NCBI GenBank assembly: GCA_010909165.1 | Contig: MU008173.1 | Coordinates: 1-64,000 of the forward strand | Length of the DNA stretch: 64,000 bases | Direction: 5' to 3' | From: Anthoceros angustus | Taxonomy: Eukaryota; Streptophyta; Anthocerotopsida; Anthocerotales; Anthocerotaceae | In this document: in pieces, positions 47,355 to 57,885 of the stretch | How positions within the stretch are numbered: position 1 is the first letter of the stretch | How the letters are laid out: the number at the start of each line of letters is the position of its first letter | Program-made: the position numbers and the translations under genes | The notes under the pieces: generated by a model | Told to the model about the DNA's origin: nothing | Seen by the model: the letters and a program-made list of their open reading frames with translations, nothing else | Database searches by the model: none

Positions 47355-47389
47355 CCGACGCTAGGAAACAGAGTTCTTCCTAGCGTCGG
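47355..47389. repeat. Perfect 13-bp inverted repeat upstream of E(z)
   Basis: CCGACGCTAGGAA (47355-47367), a 9-nt loop, then TTCCTAGCGTCGG (47377-47389). It is about 180 bp upstream of the E(z) start codon, so within the likely promoter or 5' UTR. It could act as an RNA hairpin or a dyad protein-binding site; either role is inference. Confidence 0.88.
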
Positions 47390-47569
47390 CAGTAGTAGCC
47401 TCCAAGTGAACATGCAACTCGCCTTACATCAGGGCTGTCTGCCCAAAGGGGGTTCGCTCGAGCGAGGAGCGATTGCACAGCGACAGGCTGCCATACCAGC
47501 TTCCGGTTTCGGAATGAGTGTGGATGTGTGGCCACGAACTCGTCTTTGATTGAGGGACCACGCAACAAG

Positions 47570-50500
47570 ATGGGGACAAGCGACGACTTGTCCAAAGCCT
47601 TTGCCCGCACTTTAAAGGACGTGAAAGCTGAATTTGAAGCTGACAATGTGAGACGCCTGCAGGTGACGTGTGCTCGTTCCCTGCCCCCTACCATTGTAGG
47701 TCTAAACTCTGAGTAGGATGAGTATCTAAGAGAGATGTGATGCTAAGCAGGCAAGACTGGAGCGCAATTCCGCAAATTTGAGGAGGTTCAGTGGGAAGCT
47801 TGAGACTCTATCAAGAAAGCAAGGGAACCAGTCTGCGCAACTGCTGAAGAAGCAAACGAAAGCACGCCCCTTGTCCGACCCAGGAGGATTAACTGCAGCT
47901 TGCAAGGTCCATGCTTCCCGCTGCGATGGAAGGACATCTAATGATAAGTGCTGTGAGGACAAGGTGGAATTTCGGGCAGCTGATGGAACGAAGCTACTCC
48001 TCACCAAGAAACATCAAGTCAGGCTTGATGTTGTGCAGAACGTGCCGCCATACATTTCTTGGGTTTTTGTTCAGAAGTGAGTCCGACGTCTTGTGGCTTG
48101 GTTCTTGATGACTTTGTACGCTGATTGCTTGGGTTGTGATGCGTGCCCTTGGTATTTTTTTGTGTGCAGGAACGAATTTATTACAGAGGATCTGCCAGTC
48201 ATTGGGCATCAAAAGGTCTACTATGATGGCAAAAATTGTGCTCTCGTTGACTGCACCAAGTCTTCGAGAAGGTCCAGAGACGAACTGGATGATGGGAACA
48301 CCTTCCACAAACTTGATGATTCCGTTATCGTGTACTGTCCAGCAGCTGTCGTGGTTTATGGAGGGTTACGGATGAGTTCCGAACTTTTTCGGAATGATTC
48401 TCATAGCTTTCCTCCTGTGTTCTATGCAGGAAGATGATTGAGAAGCATGGTTCTGGCCCTAAGGTACTTGAAGAGCTTGCAACTATTCTGGACAAGAGCT
48501 GTGACGAGGTTAAGGTACAGGCAGGTGTACCCAGCCCAATCTGACTCATCGATTCATCCTTTCCCCTCAATGACGTGCAGGGTTTTCCAACTTGCGCTGT
48601 GGACCTCTGTCTGTGACAGGCACGTTATGATGAGATTGAAGCAAAACAAGGTGGTCAAAAAACTATGGAGGCTTTTAAATCAAGCGTTACATGCAGCTCG
48701 ACCACGAGCAGAAGTTCATCAAATGTTGATAAAGCTGTGAAAGAAGTGGAAGAGGACAATGAGACACCTGACGATGACCGGATTCATGCTAGTCGAAGCT
48801 TGAAACAGGCAATGGATGCTTTTGAGTGCCTCTTCTGCCGCCGATGCTTAGTAAGACTCTCCAACTGCTGTCATTGTTGTGCGTATTGTCTTGGTCATTT
48901 ATCTTTGAAATGACAAGGGTCATGGTTTCTTTTTCTATTACCCCTGGCCAGCTTTTTCAACTGACCAAGCAGCTGTTACTCATTTAATCTGCAGGTCTTT
49001 GACTGTGTGCTGCATGGCTGCTCACAAGAACTAGCTTTGCCTGTAAGACATTGCAGTTTCTGTTGTCTGACCTCGTGCTGTTTTGCAAACTGGAGAATAT
49101 GGCATTCTTAGTGGCTTGGGGGTGCATCATTGTAGAATGAAGTAACTCGCCATTGGACACAACCAGATGTCGAAAGATCAAGACCCTGTAGCTCTCAATG
49201 TGTGTTACAGGTACGTCTGGCTCCTAACAGTGGATGTTGCGTATAGGATTGAGATTCCAAAGTTGTGGGACTATGGACAATGGGTGAAAAGATCTGACTG
49301 CATTGTGTTCACAACAGCCTGTTGAGCTCAGCGGGGTGTCTGGTATTGGAAGCTGTGAGGAGCAGGGATTCAGCTCCATACAGAAGCAAGACACATCATG
49401 CTCTCAAAGGATGGTTGTGGGTATAACTGAAGGTCACCTTGATAGAGTGGGCTCGTCCAGTGCTCTTGGACGAGGAATAACCTCTTTGAGGGATAGTCCA
49501 GCTACAGTAGCACGAAGCAAGAGGAAATTTATGCCAGAAGATGGTGAACTGTCAGGCGGACTACAAGATGACAGTGAGAAGACTGAGGAGGTTCAGGTGT
49601 GTTTGAAGCGGACCAGAGATCAGGGAAGCAATTCAATTCGGCTGACCTCAGAAACTGAGCATGATCAGGAGAAAAGTGTCCCAAAATTCCTGCCTGAAGC
49701 TGAAGCTGATTCTGGCCACCTGATAGAGGAAAAGACTGCTTCTTCAGCAAATGAAGATATAGCAAGTACTAACAGTGGAGATCAGGGGGCAAGGCTCCAT
49801 CCCGTGACAGATTCACTTGTTGAAACTGGTGGAGACAATAGTGGCTGGACAAATCTCGAGAAAGATCTGTATGAGAAAGGTTTGCAGATTTTTGGCTGCA
49901 ACAGGTATCCATTTTGTCCCATTGAGCCACGGTTATTGCTCTGGTCAAGTGAAAGTAGAGTAGGTTTCATCTAAGCCCTGGTCCTTTGTTTGGCTGCTGA
50001 TGCAGCTGCCTTATTTCCCAAAACCTTCTCAAAGGCTGGAAGACGTGTATTGAGGTTTCAAAATTCATGACTACACGGGAAGGCTCTCAAAAAGTAGGTG
50101 GTGGCCATTATCAGCCAATACAGGCAGGCAATGACCAGGTGTGAAACTTGTGCCAGCTACTTTTGTTTTGATTGTCTTTTGTCGTAAATTGGCACAGAGG
50201 TAGACTTGCCGTCCTGGTGGGATGAATGGTGGTTATGGGATAGAACATGAAAATGCATCTCATTGGTTGAAGAGTGGGCTGGTTAAAGCAGGAAGCAGAT
50301 GTCCGCCCACGTGGGGGTGGCGGTAGGCGGAAAGGAAGAGCGGGTAGAAAAGGGTCTGGCAGTAGTATGACAAATGCTCTGCGACAGCGGTTGAGTGATC
50401 TTGCTAAGAGAGATGTGTATACAAACTACAATCCCTGTGCCTGTTTCCCAACATGTGGGAAGGAATGCCCTTGCAAGCTTAATGCAACCTGCTGTGAAAA

Positions 50501-51832
50501 GCTTTGTGGGTAAGAAACATGCATGCCTCACTATCTGCCAACGTCACCAACTGGGTTGAACAAACTCGACTTCATGTTCTTGGATGTCGGATCCTTGTTT
50601 GGTTTGTGCAGGTGTGCAAGCAGTTGCAAATATCGTTTTAGAGGATGCAATTGTGCAAAGGGTCACTGCAGTACGAGGAATTGTCCTTGTTTTGCTGCTT
50701 CACGGGAGTGTGATCCTGATGTATGCAGGAAATGCTGGATAAGGTGAGCATGTTGGAGTGCTTGGCAGACACGTCTGTGTGGTGCAACTTAGGTTGGAGC
50801 TTCCTGCATGTCAGCGAGGTTGTAGTGTATAAAGTTTGATCATGGTAATGATTTGCTTCTCTCAGCTGTGGCGATGGCTCTTGTATTGGACCACCTCAAC
50901 GAGAAGACATCTGTGACTGCCACAATATGTCCCTCTTCCTCGGACAAAAACAACGGGTACTCTAGGCATGCAGATGACACTCTGAGTTATTGCTACCGAG
51001 TCTGGGAGAGGCAGGAAAATGGAGGAGGCAGGCTGGCTTATTAATCTATGCTATTTCTCTGTCATGCAGGTTCTGCTAGGAAGATCAAGCATCGTTGGGT
51101 GGGGAGCTTTTCTGAAGGTTGGTGCTGAATGGAGGGTCAGATATTTCATTACTATGCATTATGTGGTGTTGATTCAACACTCTGAATCCTTACTGTGCAG
51201 AACCCTGTGGAAAAGAACACATTTCTTGGAGAGTATACAGGTGAGCTGATCACCCACGATGAAGCAGAACGAAGGGGAAGGAAGTATGATCATGAAGGCC
51301 GCTCGTACCTCTTCAACCTGAACAACGAGGCAAGAACCTGACACCCTTTGTGGTCTTGCTGTACACGTGGCACAGTGGAGGGAGAATTCTAACAGCTCAC
51401 TACTCCTAACCTCTCCAGTTCTGCATCGATGCTTATCGGAAAGGGGACAAACTCAAGTTTGCAAATCATTCCAGCCACCCGAACTGTTTTGCTAAGGTAA
51501 CTATTCCCGACAACCCGAGGGAGCCTTGCAACTTAATTTCATTCGTGCGTGGAACTGGGACCTTACGCTTGTTCTCTGCTTCACAGATCGTACTGGTGAG
51601 TGGAGACCACCGCGTAGGGATTTTTGCGAAAGAGCGGATCACTGCAGGTGAAGAGCTGTTTTACGACTACGACTATGCTCCGGAATCTTGTCCTGATTGG
51701 GCCGTGAAAGTGAACGAGGAGGAGCTTCGACAGTCACGCCAAAATCGTGCCAACTCCAAGTTCGCACGAAAAGCCCAACATCCTCGCAAACTGAAGAAGC
51801 CAGCCAAGAGGCTGTCTCTGTCGGATCCTTAG
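47570..51832 (+). CDS. E(z): E(z)/CURLY LEAF-type histone H3K27 methyltransferase
   Basis: Catalytic subunit of Polycomb repressive complex 2, depositing H3K27 methylation. Sixteen exons: 47570-47662, 47751-48076, 48170-48331, 48430-48514, 48620-48850, 48995-49042, 49136-49210, 49318-49904, 50006-50138, 50292-50509, 50612-50743, 50866-50956, 51070-51117, 51201-51329, 51419-51496, 51587-51832; 893 residues, like CLF (~900). A SANT-like segment ([15 protein letters not shown]) lies in exon 4. [15 protein letters not shown] starts the cysteine-rich middle region. The Cys-rich CXC domain spans about residues 628-720 ([34 protein letters not shown]). SET domain: [16 protein letters not shown] (from 728), [13 protein letters not shown] (N802, H803) and GEELFYDY (833-840). 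Intron 14 must use a GC donor (GAG|GCAAGA), since the frame stops directly after and no GT fits. The in-frame GTG at 47528 was not used. Confidence 0.96.
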
Positions 51833-53123
51833 GCCTTGTTTTTCGACTCCAAGGCGAGTGAATGTGTCTGCGAATGTCTTCTTTCTGTGGATGAGGAAGC
51901 CGTTCCCATGAAAATTACTAGGGTCCTGCTAGGATGGAAGTGTGGTTTGCGATGCGGACCTTAGTCTGCGCATTTTGATTGTGAGGCTGTATCGGGCACC
52001 TCCGCCGTGATCCGACGGACAGATAACCAGCCAGTTATCCTCTCCACTTGCTAAAACTCCGTCCCCGTTGCGGAAGCCATGCTTGCTAGCATGGGAATCG
52101 GAATGACGTAAGGGACAGTGCGTAGGAAACTCCGCGTGGCACTGAGACAGCTCCCATTGTCACAAGTTTTGGAGCACGGATGGCGTCACAGGAAACGCAA
52201 GCCTCAATCGGAGCATTTTTTAAACACAGGCCTGGACACACACAGTCGTTCTTGGGCCTCAATCGGAGCATTTTCTTCAAAAACTGGCCTGGACGCACAC
52301 AGTCATTCTTGGGCTAATTAGCGATGCCACAATGCCATGTCAGCTTTCATCCGTCTCCCGAGTGTCACCAACTTTTTGCCGTTGCCGATTTCCATGTTGC
52401 CTCTCCAGGATTTGATGCTCAAGGATTGCGCTACACTACACGCTGTGTGAAATCGTCTCTGCACGCTTGCGTCTAATAATATTAAGGAGCGCCTCTTCCT
52501 AGTCCCCACGCTAGAGGCCCATACAAGATTGAGGACGAGGCTCCTTCGACCTGGTGTTTGTCGGGACTCGAGAGATGTATGAAATGTAGGCAGATCCTTG
52601 TTACAGTCTGTATTCCACCTACCCCATATCTAATAACAAGGAGGTGTCTGAGATCTATGCACATCCTTGTCCCTGGCCGTATTCCACCTCATGTGCCGAG
52701 AAATGTGTTCTTCTCGACGGGGTTCTGCATAGCTGGTAAGGATCCAGAGTGTTGAATCAACCCCAAAGAATGCATAGCAATGAACTATCTGACCCTTCAT
52801 TCAGCACCAACCTTGAGACAAGCTCTTCAGCCAAGGATGCTAGTCTTCCTAACAGAAGCTGCGGCGCAAGACTGACTCTGCGGCGCAAGAGTAACTTCCA
52901 AGGCAGCACTTTATCAACTCTGGGGGAGGTGGGGTCCGACTCAAATACAGTCGCTCCGAAGTTGACAGGCGAACACACGCAAGGAAAATCATAAGAAACG
53001 CAGCTTGCAACGACAGTCAGAGTGAGACGAGAGCTGGCCCCTCCTCCTCCTCTCAAACATGGGAACTGGGCAGCTTTCCCTTTCCCTGCTGAGAGGAGCC
53101 GCAGTTTCCAGTGTCGTCCATCC
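51833..53123. other. E(z)-HSPA12 spacer
   Basis: Contains the E(z) 3' UTR and the HSPA12 copy 1 promoter. A 55-bp duplication (below) sits at 52201-52313. The word GGATTTGATGC(T/G)CAAGGAT near 52409 recurs near 59923, downstream of HSPA12 copy 2, hinting that flanks were duplicated with the genes. No other gene seen. Confidence 0.5.
52201..52313. repeat. 55-bp direct duplication
   Basis: GCCTCAATCGGAGCATTTT begins at 52201 and 52256; both copies end with GCCTGGAC(A/G)CACACAGTC and TTCTTGG. Non-genic. Confidence 0.9.
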
Positions 53124-54995
53124 ATGGCGGCCGGCTGGAAGGGGAAGTTGAGCAAATGGGCGAGGGCGTCGGCGTCGGCGAGCAGCAGCGAGAGCGGGGA
53201 GGCGAAAATCGTGGTGGGCTTGGATTTCGGGACCACATTCTCGGGCTTCGCGTTCGCGCACAGGGACGAGCCGGACAAGGTGTTCTGCCACTACGAGTGG
53301 CCGGGGCAGGACACGAGCTACTGCAAGACGCAGACGAGCCTGTACTACGAGCGGGAGGGGCCCGGGCCCGGGGCCGAGTACAGGGCCACGCACTGGGGCT
53401 GGGCGGCGCAGCAGGCGCACTTGAAGGAGCTCAAGAGTCAGGGCAGGCGGGTCGGGCCCGGGGAGCAGAGCGCCGGCCTCTTCCTCTTCAAATTCAAGCT
53501 CAATTTGGCGCCGGAGGGGTGGAGGACGGAGCGGCAAGGGCAGGACGCGGCGCAGCTGGATGCGCTGGCCAGGCTACCGGCGGGGATCACCACCGAGGAC
53601 AGCATCACCGAATACCTGGGGAAGCTCTCGGGCTTCGTGATCGAGCATCTCAAGGACAAGTACGGGCCGCACATCACGTCCCGGGACGTGCAGTGGTGTC
53701 TCACGGTGCCCGCGATATGGGAGGATTCGGCCAAGCAGACGATGCGCAGATGCGCCCAGATGGCGGGCATGGCCACCGGGCCTTTCTGCCCGGCGCAGAA
53801 GGCGGGGAGCGCCAGCCCGTTCCCGCTGGTGAGCGTGCTGGAGTCGGAGGCGGCGTCCGTGTACTGCGCGCGCAGATCCAACCAGTTCGCTCTCGGGAAG
53901 GGGGACCAGTTCCTGGTGGCGGACGTGGGGGGCGGGACCACCGACATCGTGGTGCACACCAAGCAGAACGACAGCTCGTCCGATCTCCGGCTGCGGGAGA
54001 CGTTGCAGAGCTCGGGGGACCTCTGCGGGGGCACGCACGTGGACCAGGGGTTTCTGAGATTTCTCAGCCGCAGGATTCCGTGCTTCCCGGATGAGGTGCA
54101 CAGGGTGCCCGCTACTCTCACCAAGGTGCTGAAACGGTGGCTGGAGATAAAGGTGTCGTTCGATGGCGAGGACCAGTGGGGGCCGGAGGAGTTGGACATC
54201 CCTCCCAATCTGTCCAGGGCCTGGAAGAAGTACGATGCCAGGATGGGATACCGCTCTGAAAACCACGACGAGATGGAGATCAGGGCGAGCGATATGCGGG
54301 CCATCTTCGATCCTGTGGTGGATAGGATCATTGCGTTGATCGGGGAGCGGCTGACTCTGGAGGTGAAGATGATGCTGCTGGTGGGTGGCTTCTCTTCCTC
54401 GCCGTATCTCAAGCTGAGACTGAAGGCTGCCTTTGCCGGGCAGCTGGGTGATCGGATAGTGACCCCGCCGGATCCCGGCAGCGCTGTGTGCCAAGGGGCC
54501 GTCTTATTCGGCTTCGCGCCGGAGGTGGTCATCTCCAGGGTTAGCCGCAAAACGTACGGGATCCAGCAGATGCGCAGGTTCAAGCCTGGGGATCCCCCTG
54601 CTTACGAGACCATGTTGCGGGGGAGGGCCTACTGCAGCAACACCTTCACGCCCTATGTGCGGAAAGGTGAGGAAGTCCCCATTGAGCACTGCGTCAAGTG
54701 CAAAGGGAGCCCTTCTGTGCTTGGCCTCGACACCCTCAACATCAACATTTACAGCTCGGATGAGCAACAGGTGCGCTACACCACCGACGATGGAGTGAAG
54801 CTGGAGGCTACCTTCAGCATGGACATATCTGACGATCCTAAGAAACTGGATCTGGACAGGGTAGTGGAGCTGTCCATGTACTTCGGATTGTCGTGCATTC
54901 AGGTTCGGGCGCGGCGCCTCAATTTCGGTAATCGGAATGAGGTGGTTGAGATGCACGATGTCATCGGCTTGACACTCGAGACAGCCGACGTTTGA
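53124..54995 (+). CDS. HSPA12-like Hsp70 ATPase, copy 1
   Basis: Intronless gene, 623 residues, for an atypical Hsp70 with the actin-like ATPase fold of the HSPA12 group, best known from animals and fungi. Visible: phosphate-1 loop GLDFGTTFSG at 32-41, HRDEPDKVF, CLTVPAIWEDSAK, phosphate-2 loop VADVGGGTTD at 265-274, SSGDLCGGTHVD, adenosine motif LLVGGFSSSPYL from 418, and PDPGSAVCQGAVLFGF. The C-terminal ~130 residues are a family-specific beta-rich part, not the canonical Hsp70 peptide-binding domain and lid. The ATG at 53124 was chosen; an upstream in-frame extension to 53022 lacks similarity. The gene is very GC-rich, so long antisense frames are open. It converges with the GIL1/IRKI-like gene, stops 299 bp apart. 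Client and role in plants are unknown to me. Confidence 0.93.
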   Translation: MAAGWKGKLSKWARASASASSSESGEAKIVVGLDFGTTFSGFAFAHRDEPDKVFCHYEWPGQDTSYCKTQTSLYYEREGPGPGAEYRATHWGWAAQQAHLKELKSQGRRVGPGEQSAGLFLFKFKLNLAPEGWRTERQGQDAAQLDALARLPAGITTEDSITEYLGKLSGFVIEHLKDKYGPHITSRDVQWCLTVPAIWEDSAKQTMRRCAQMAGMATGPFCPAQKAGSASPFPLVSVLESEAASVYCARRSNQFALGKGDQFLVADVGGGTTDIVVHTKQNDSSSDLRLRETLQSSGDLCGGTHVDQGFLRFLSRRIPCFPDEVHRVPATLTKVLKRWLEIKVSFDGEDQWGPEELDIPPNLSRAWKKYDARMGYRSENHDEMEIRASDMRAIFDPVVDRIIALIGERLTLEVKMMLLVGGFSSSPYLKLRLKAAFAGQLGDRIVTPPDPGSAVCQGAVLFGFAPEVVISRVSRKTYGIQQMRRFKPGDPPAYETMLRGRAYCSNTFTPYVRKGEEVPIEHCVKCKGSPSVLGLDTLNINIYSSDEQQVRYTTDDGVKLEATFSMDISDDPKKLDLDRVVELSMYFGLSCIQVRARRLNFGNRNEVVEMHDVIGLTLETADV

Positions 54996-55293
54996 GGGCT
55001 GGCTTGCTCTCGGTTCCACGATTTTGAAGCCCTTCCCTGGCCCCGCAGTCCTGATCAGATTGGGCGGCTGCATTCACGACATCTGCGGATAGATATCTGT
55101 TTCGTTCCAAGGTGTACGAAGCCCTACAGATTGTCTCGGTAGCCTGATGAAGAAAAGGAAGAGCATTTGAAGGCCAGAGGAGGTAAGCCGTCCAGGTCTC
55201 CACAAGTCAGACCTGCGTGTAAAGATGCAGCTTCTGGATACCTCCTACAGCTGTGTGTGAGCAATCCACAACTCTCGAAAAAGCGCCCGACCA

Positions 55294-57566
55294 TTAAGTT
55301 GACTGCTTCCCACTACCATCTTCAGGAGCAGGAGCTAAGCACCTTGAGGAGGGAGAAATTTGAGAGTACACTTCACTTTTTATGATGACTTTCCCTACAC
55401 GGAAGCCCGGAACAACCATGAATGCCACTTTGGGAAGGAAAGGTTGTTCATCTTCATCCACAATGTTAGCCATGTACAGAGGATCCAAGTCTGCTCCACT
55501 ATCCACTCCAAAGATCCTTGCACTGGGCAGAAAGGAGAGAGCCAACCTTTGCAACAGCCACACCGCCGTTGCAAGAGCCACGAACCTTCTGTAGTAGGGG
55601 TGGTTAGTTTGTTGACATGTCGGTACAAGCTGTTCAGGAGTGATGCTTAGAAACTTGCTACGAGCAAATTGTACCATCTTACTGCTGGAGTTGGCCGGGT
55701 TCAGGTCCACCACCGTTTTGTGGGACTTGAGCTGCTGGAATTCCTCGAAGAAGGCTCCGTGAGGCTTGTCCAGATCCCAAGGTCCTTGCTCGCAAAACCC
55801 ATCAATCTCGAAGCCTTGGAACATGGCAGTAGATATGACATAGGCCGCAAGGTACTTGTGGTGGGTAGACCTTGCAAATCTCGTCCTGCTGATCACTCCG
55901 GAATCTCCATAGGGCAAACCCGCTTTCTCCATCACCGTGCCATACTCCTTGGCAAACAGCAGCAGCTTGTCTTTCACTATCCTCACATGATCATCCAGCA
56001 GCACAGGTGTTGCTTCACCGTCAGTGTATGCTCCGGAGCTCGACGTTCTTGCGTTACTCTGTTCCCACAGCCTCGTCAGCTTCTGCACCTGCTGCTGCCC
56101 AGCCCTTACCTCCTCCTTCAGCTTTTCTTTCTCCAGCTCGTTCTTGCTCCTCAACGTCTCCTGGTAGGTTGCCCGCTGCATATACGGCTTCGGTGATTCG
56201 GTCCTGGTTGGAGACCCGTACTGATCGTAGCGAGTGATATCATCCACAGATAACCCTCTCCGATCGAGGGAGTCCCAAGTTCTCATATCATCCGGCGTTC
56301 GCCATCTGTGATCGACAGACTGCACTAGGGCGCCGCTACCTTGAAGCTCTTGCTGCATCTCGGTCACACTGGCGTTGGAGTGACGATTCTGCTGTGCTCG
56401 CTTCATCTCCGGTAGAGCCAGCAGTATCTCCAGTTGCCTGTGATACTCCACAGCCTCCGAAACAAACGCTGAAATGTGGTTGCTCCAGTTCTTCAGATGA
56501 GAAAGAACATCAGCTGTCCCTTCCCTCTGCCTGGGGTGGTACCCGCGAGCGTCATCCAACGAGTCTGTTCGTCGATGGCCGTGGCTTTGCTGAATCTGGG
56601 CAACTCGGTTCTGAGGATGGGCAGACGCCGGGGCAAGTGGTCCCCTGGAAGAATCTCCCAACCGCTCCCGTTCTGCAATCATGCCATCAGCTGTCCTGGC
56701 AGGTAGCTCCACCAGACCTCTACATTTGAGCTCTTGCCTTGCCTGGAAGGCCAACTCTAGCATCTTTTTGCATCCAGCTTCAACATTGTCCAGCGCAGAT
56801 AGATACTGATTGGGTACTTGGCCCAGCACCCTCGGGGCTGTATTCTCGTACCCTTTTCTATCTGTAATCCGGGCCGATGTGAGTGGAGCCAACTGCTGCA
56901 GCAAAGATGTTAAAGGTTGGGTCGGAATGACTTGGACTGAGGTAGAGGAAGTGTAATCCCCAGCTCTTGATGACTGGAGAATCGACTATTGTTCAAAACA
57001 GAAAGCACAGGTCAGTCAGCATTCCACAAAATTCGTCTTCTTCCGTAACTTTGTACAGCATTGCCAGAGCTTGATCCGCCTTGCAAGTCTAGGACAGTAC
57101 CTCGTTACCTTCGGCGCCATCTAGCATCTTTTTGCATCCAGCGTCAACATTGTCCAGCGAAGATAGATACTGATTGGGTACTTGGCCCAGCCTCGGGGCT
57201 GTATTCTCGTACCCTTTTCCATCTATCCGGGCCGATGTGAGTGGAGCCGACTGCTGCAGGAAAGCAGTTAAAGGTTGGGTCGGAATAACTTGAGCTGAGG
57301 TAGAGGAAGTGTAAGCCCCAGCTCCTGATGACTGGAGAATCGACTATTGTCCAAAAGGGAAAGCACATGTACAGGTCAGTCAGCTGCATGCCACAAAATT
57401 CTCCTTCATCCGTTGCTTTGTACAGCATTGCCAGAGCTTGATCCGCCTTCCAATTTCAGGACAGTACCTCGTTATCGCTGGTGCCATAGCCAAACGCCTC
57501 TTGTCCCTGCTTCTTCGAATTTTTCTGCTTCACGGTGCCGAACACCGTCTTCCACGTCCACGCCAT
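55294..57566 (-). CDS. IRKI: GIL1/IRKI-like protein (plant DUF641 relatives)
   Basis: Three exons on the minus strand: 57566-57468, 57343-57101, 56985-55294; 677 residues. The N-terminus is MAWTWKTVFGTVKQKNSKKQ. The middle has a helical region (HLKNWSNHISAFVSEAVEYH) and a coiled coil (around QETLRSKNELEKEKLKEEV). The C-terminal domain matches the GIL1/IRK-interacting-protein family: HPYYRRFVALATAVWLLQRL, LALSFLPSARIFGV, LYMANIVDEDEQPFLPKVAF, MVVPGFRVGKVIIKSEVY. In Arabidopsis relatives act in light-modulated gravitropism or bind the receptor kinase IRK. Exon 2 is an extra, in-frame copy of the start of exon 3 fused to the last codons of exon 1, from a tandem duplication (see findings); splice sites are GT-AG and phase 0 throughout. 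The start codon is 320 bp from the divergent HSPA12 copy 2, implying a shared promoter. Confidence 0.85.
56757..57478 (-). repeat. ~360-bp tandem duplication spanning exon 1 end to exon 3 start of the GIL1/IRKI-like gene
   Basis: Copies at about 57478-57119 and 57115-56757 (offset 358-362 bp) share the exon tail GGTAACGAG or GATAACGAG, the whole intron beginning GTACTGTCC and ending GGACAATAG or GAACAATAG, and the exon start TCGATTCTCCAGTCATCA through AAAAAGATGCTAG. They differ by scattered substitutions and small in-frame indels. Confidence 0.93.
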
Positions 57567-57885
57567 ACCTCCTCTGCAGATGGTTCCAGCAAGCCGTGAA
57601 GTAAGATTGGAGGTAGTGGTGGAGGCAAGTCTCCCGCATGAACCGCGTGCGGCGGGTGGAGGCAAGTTGCGAGCAAGAGCGCATTGCCTGCCTGCCTTAT
57701 CCTGGGAGCGTGCACCTTGCTCTAGGACTTTGACATGGTCTTCAATTGTTTATGAAGAGAGCCAGCCTACCCCGCATGTGCCGTGGCAGAGCGTAGTTGG
57801 CGTGCATTACAAACCTGCCAGTTTGCGGGATCGCGGGCAAGGGAAGGGAAGGGTCGGCAGGGCAGAGCTGTCCTTTGCTGTTGCA
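57567..57885. promoter_or_regulatory. Shared divergent promoter, GIL1/IRKI-like and HSPA12 copy 2
   Basis: The two start codons face away from each other across 319 bp. Any core promoters and 5' UTRs for both genes must sit here or overlap coding sequence. No clear TATA box was found on either strand. Confidence 0.5.
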
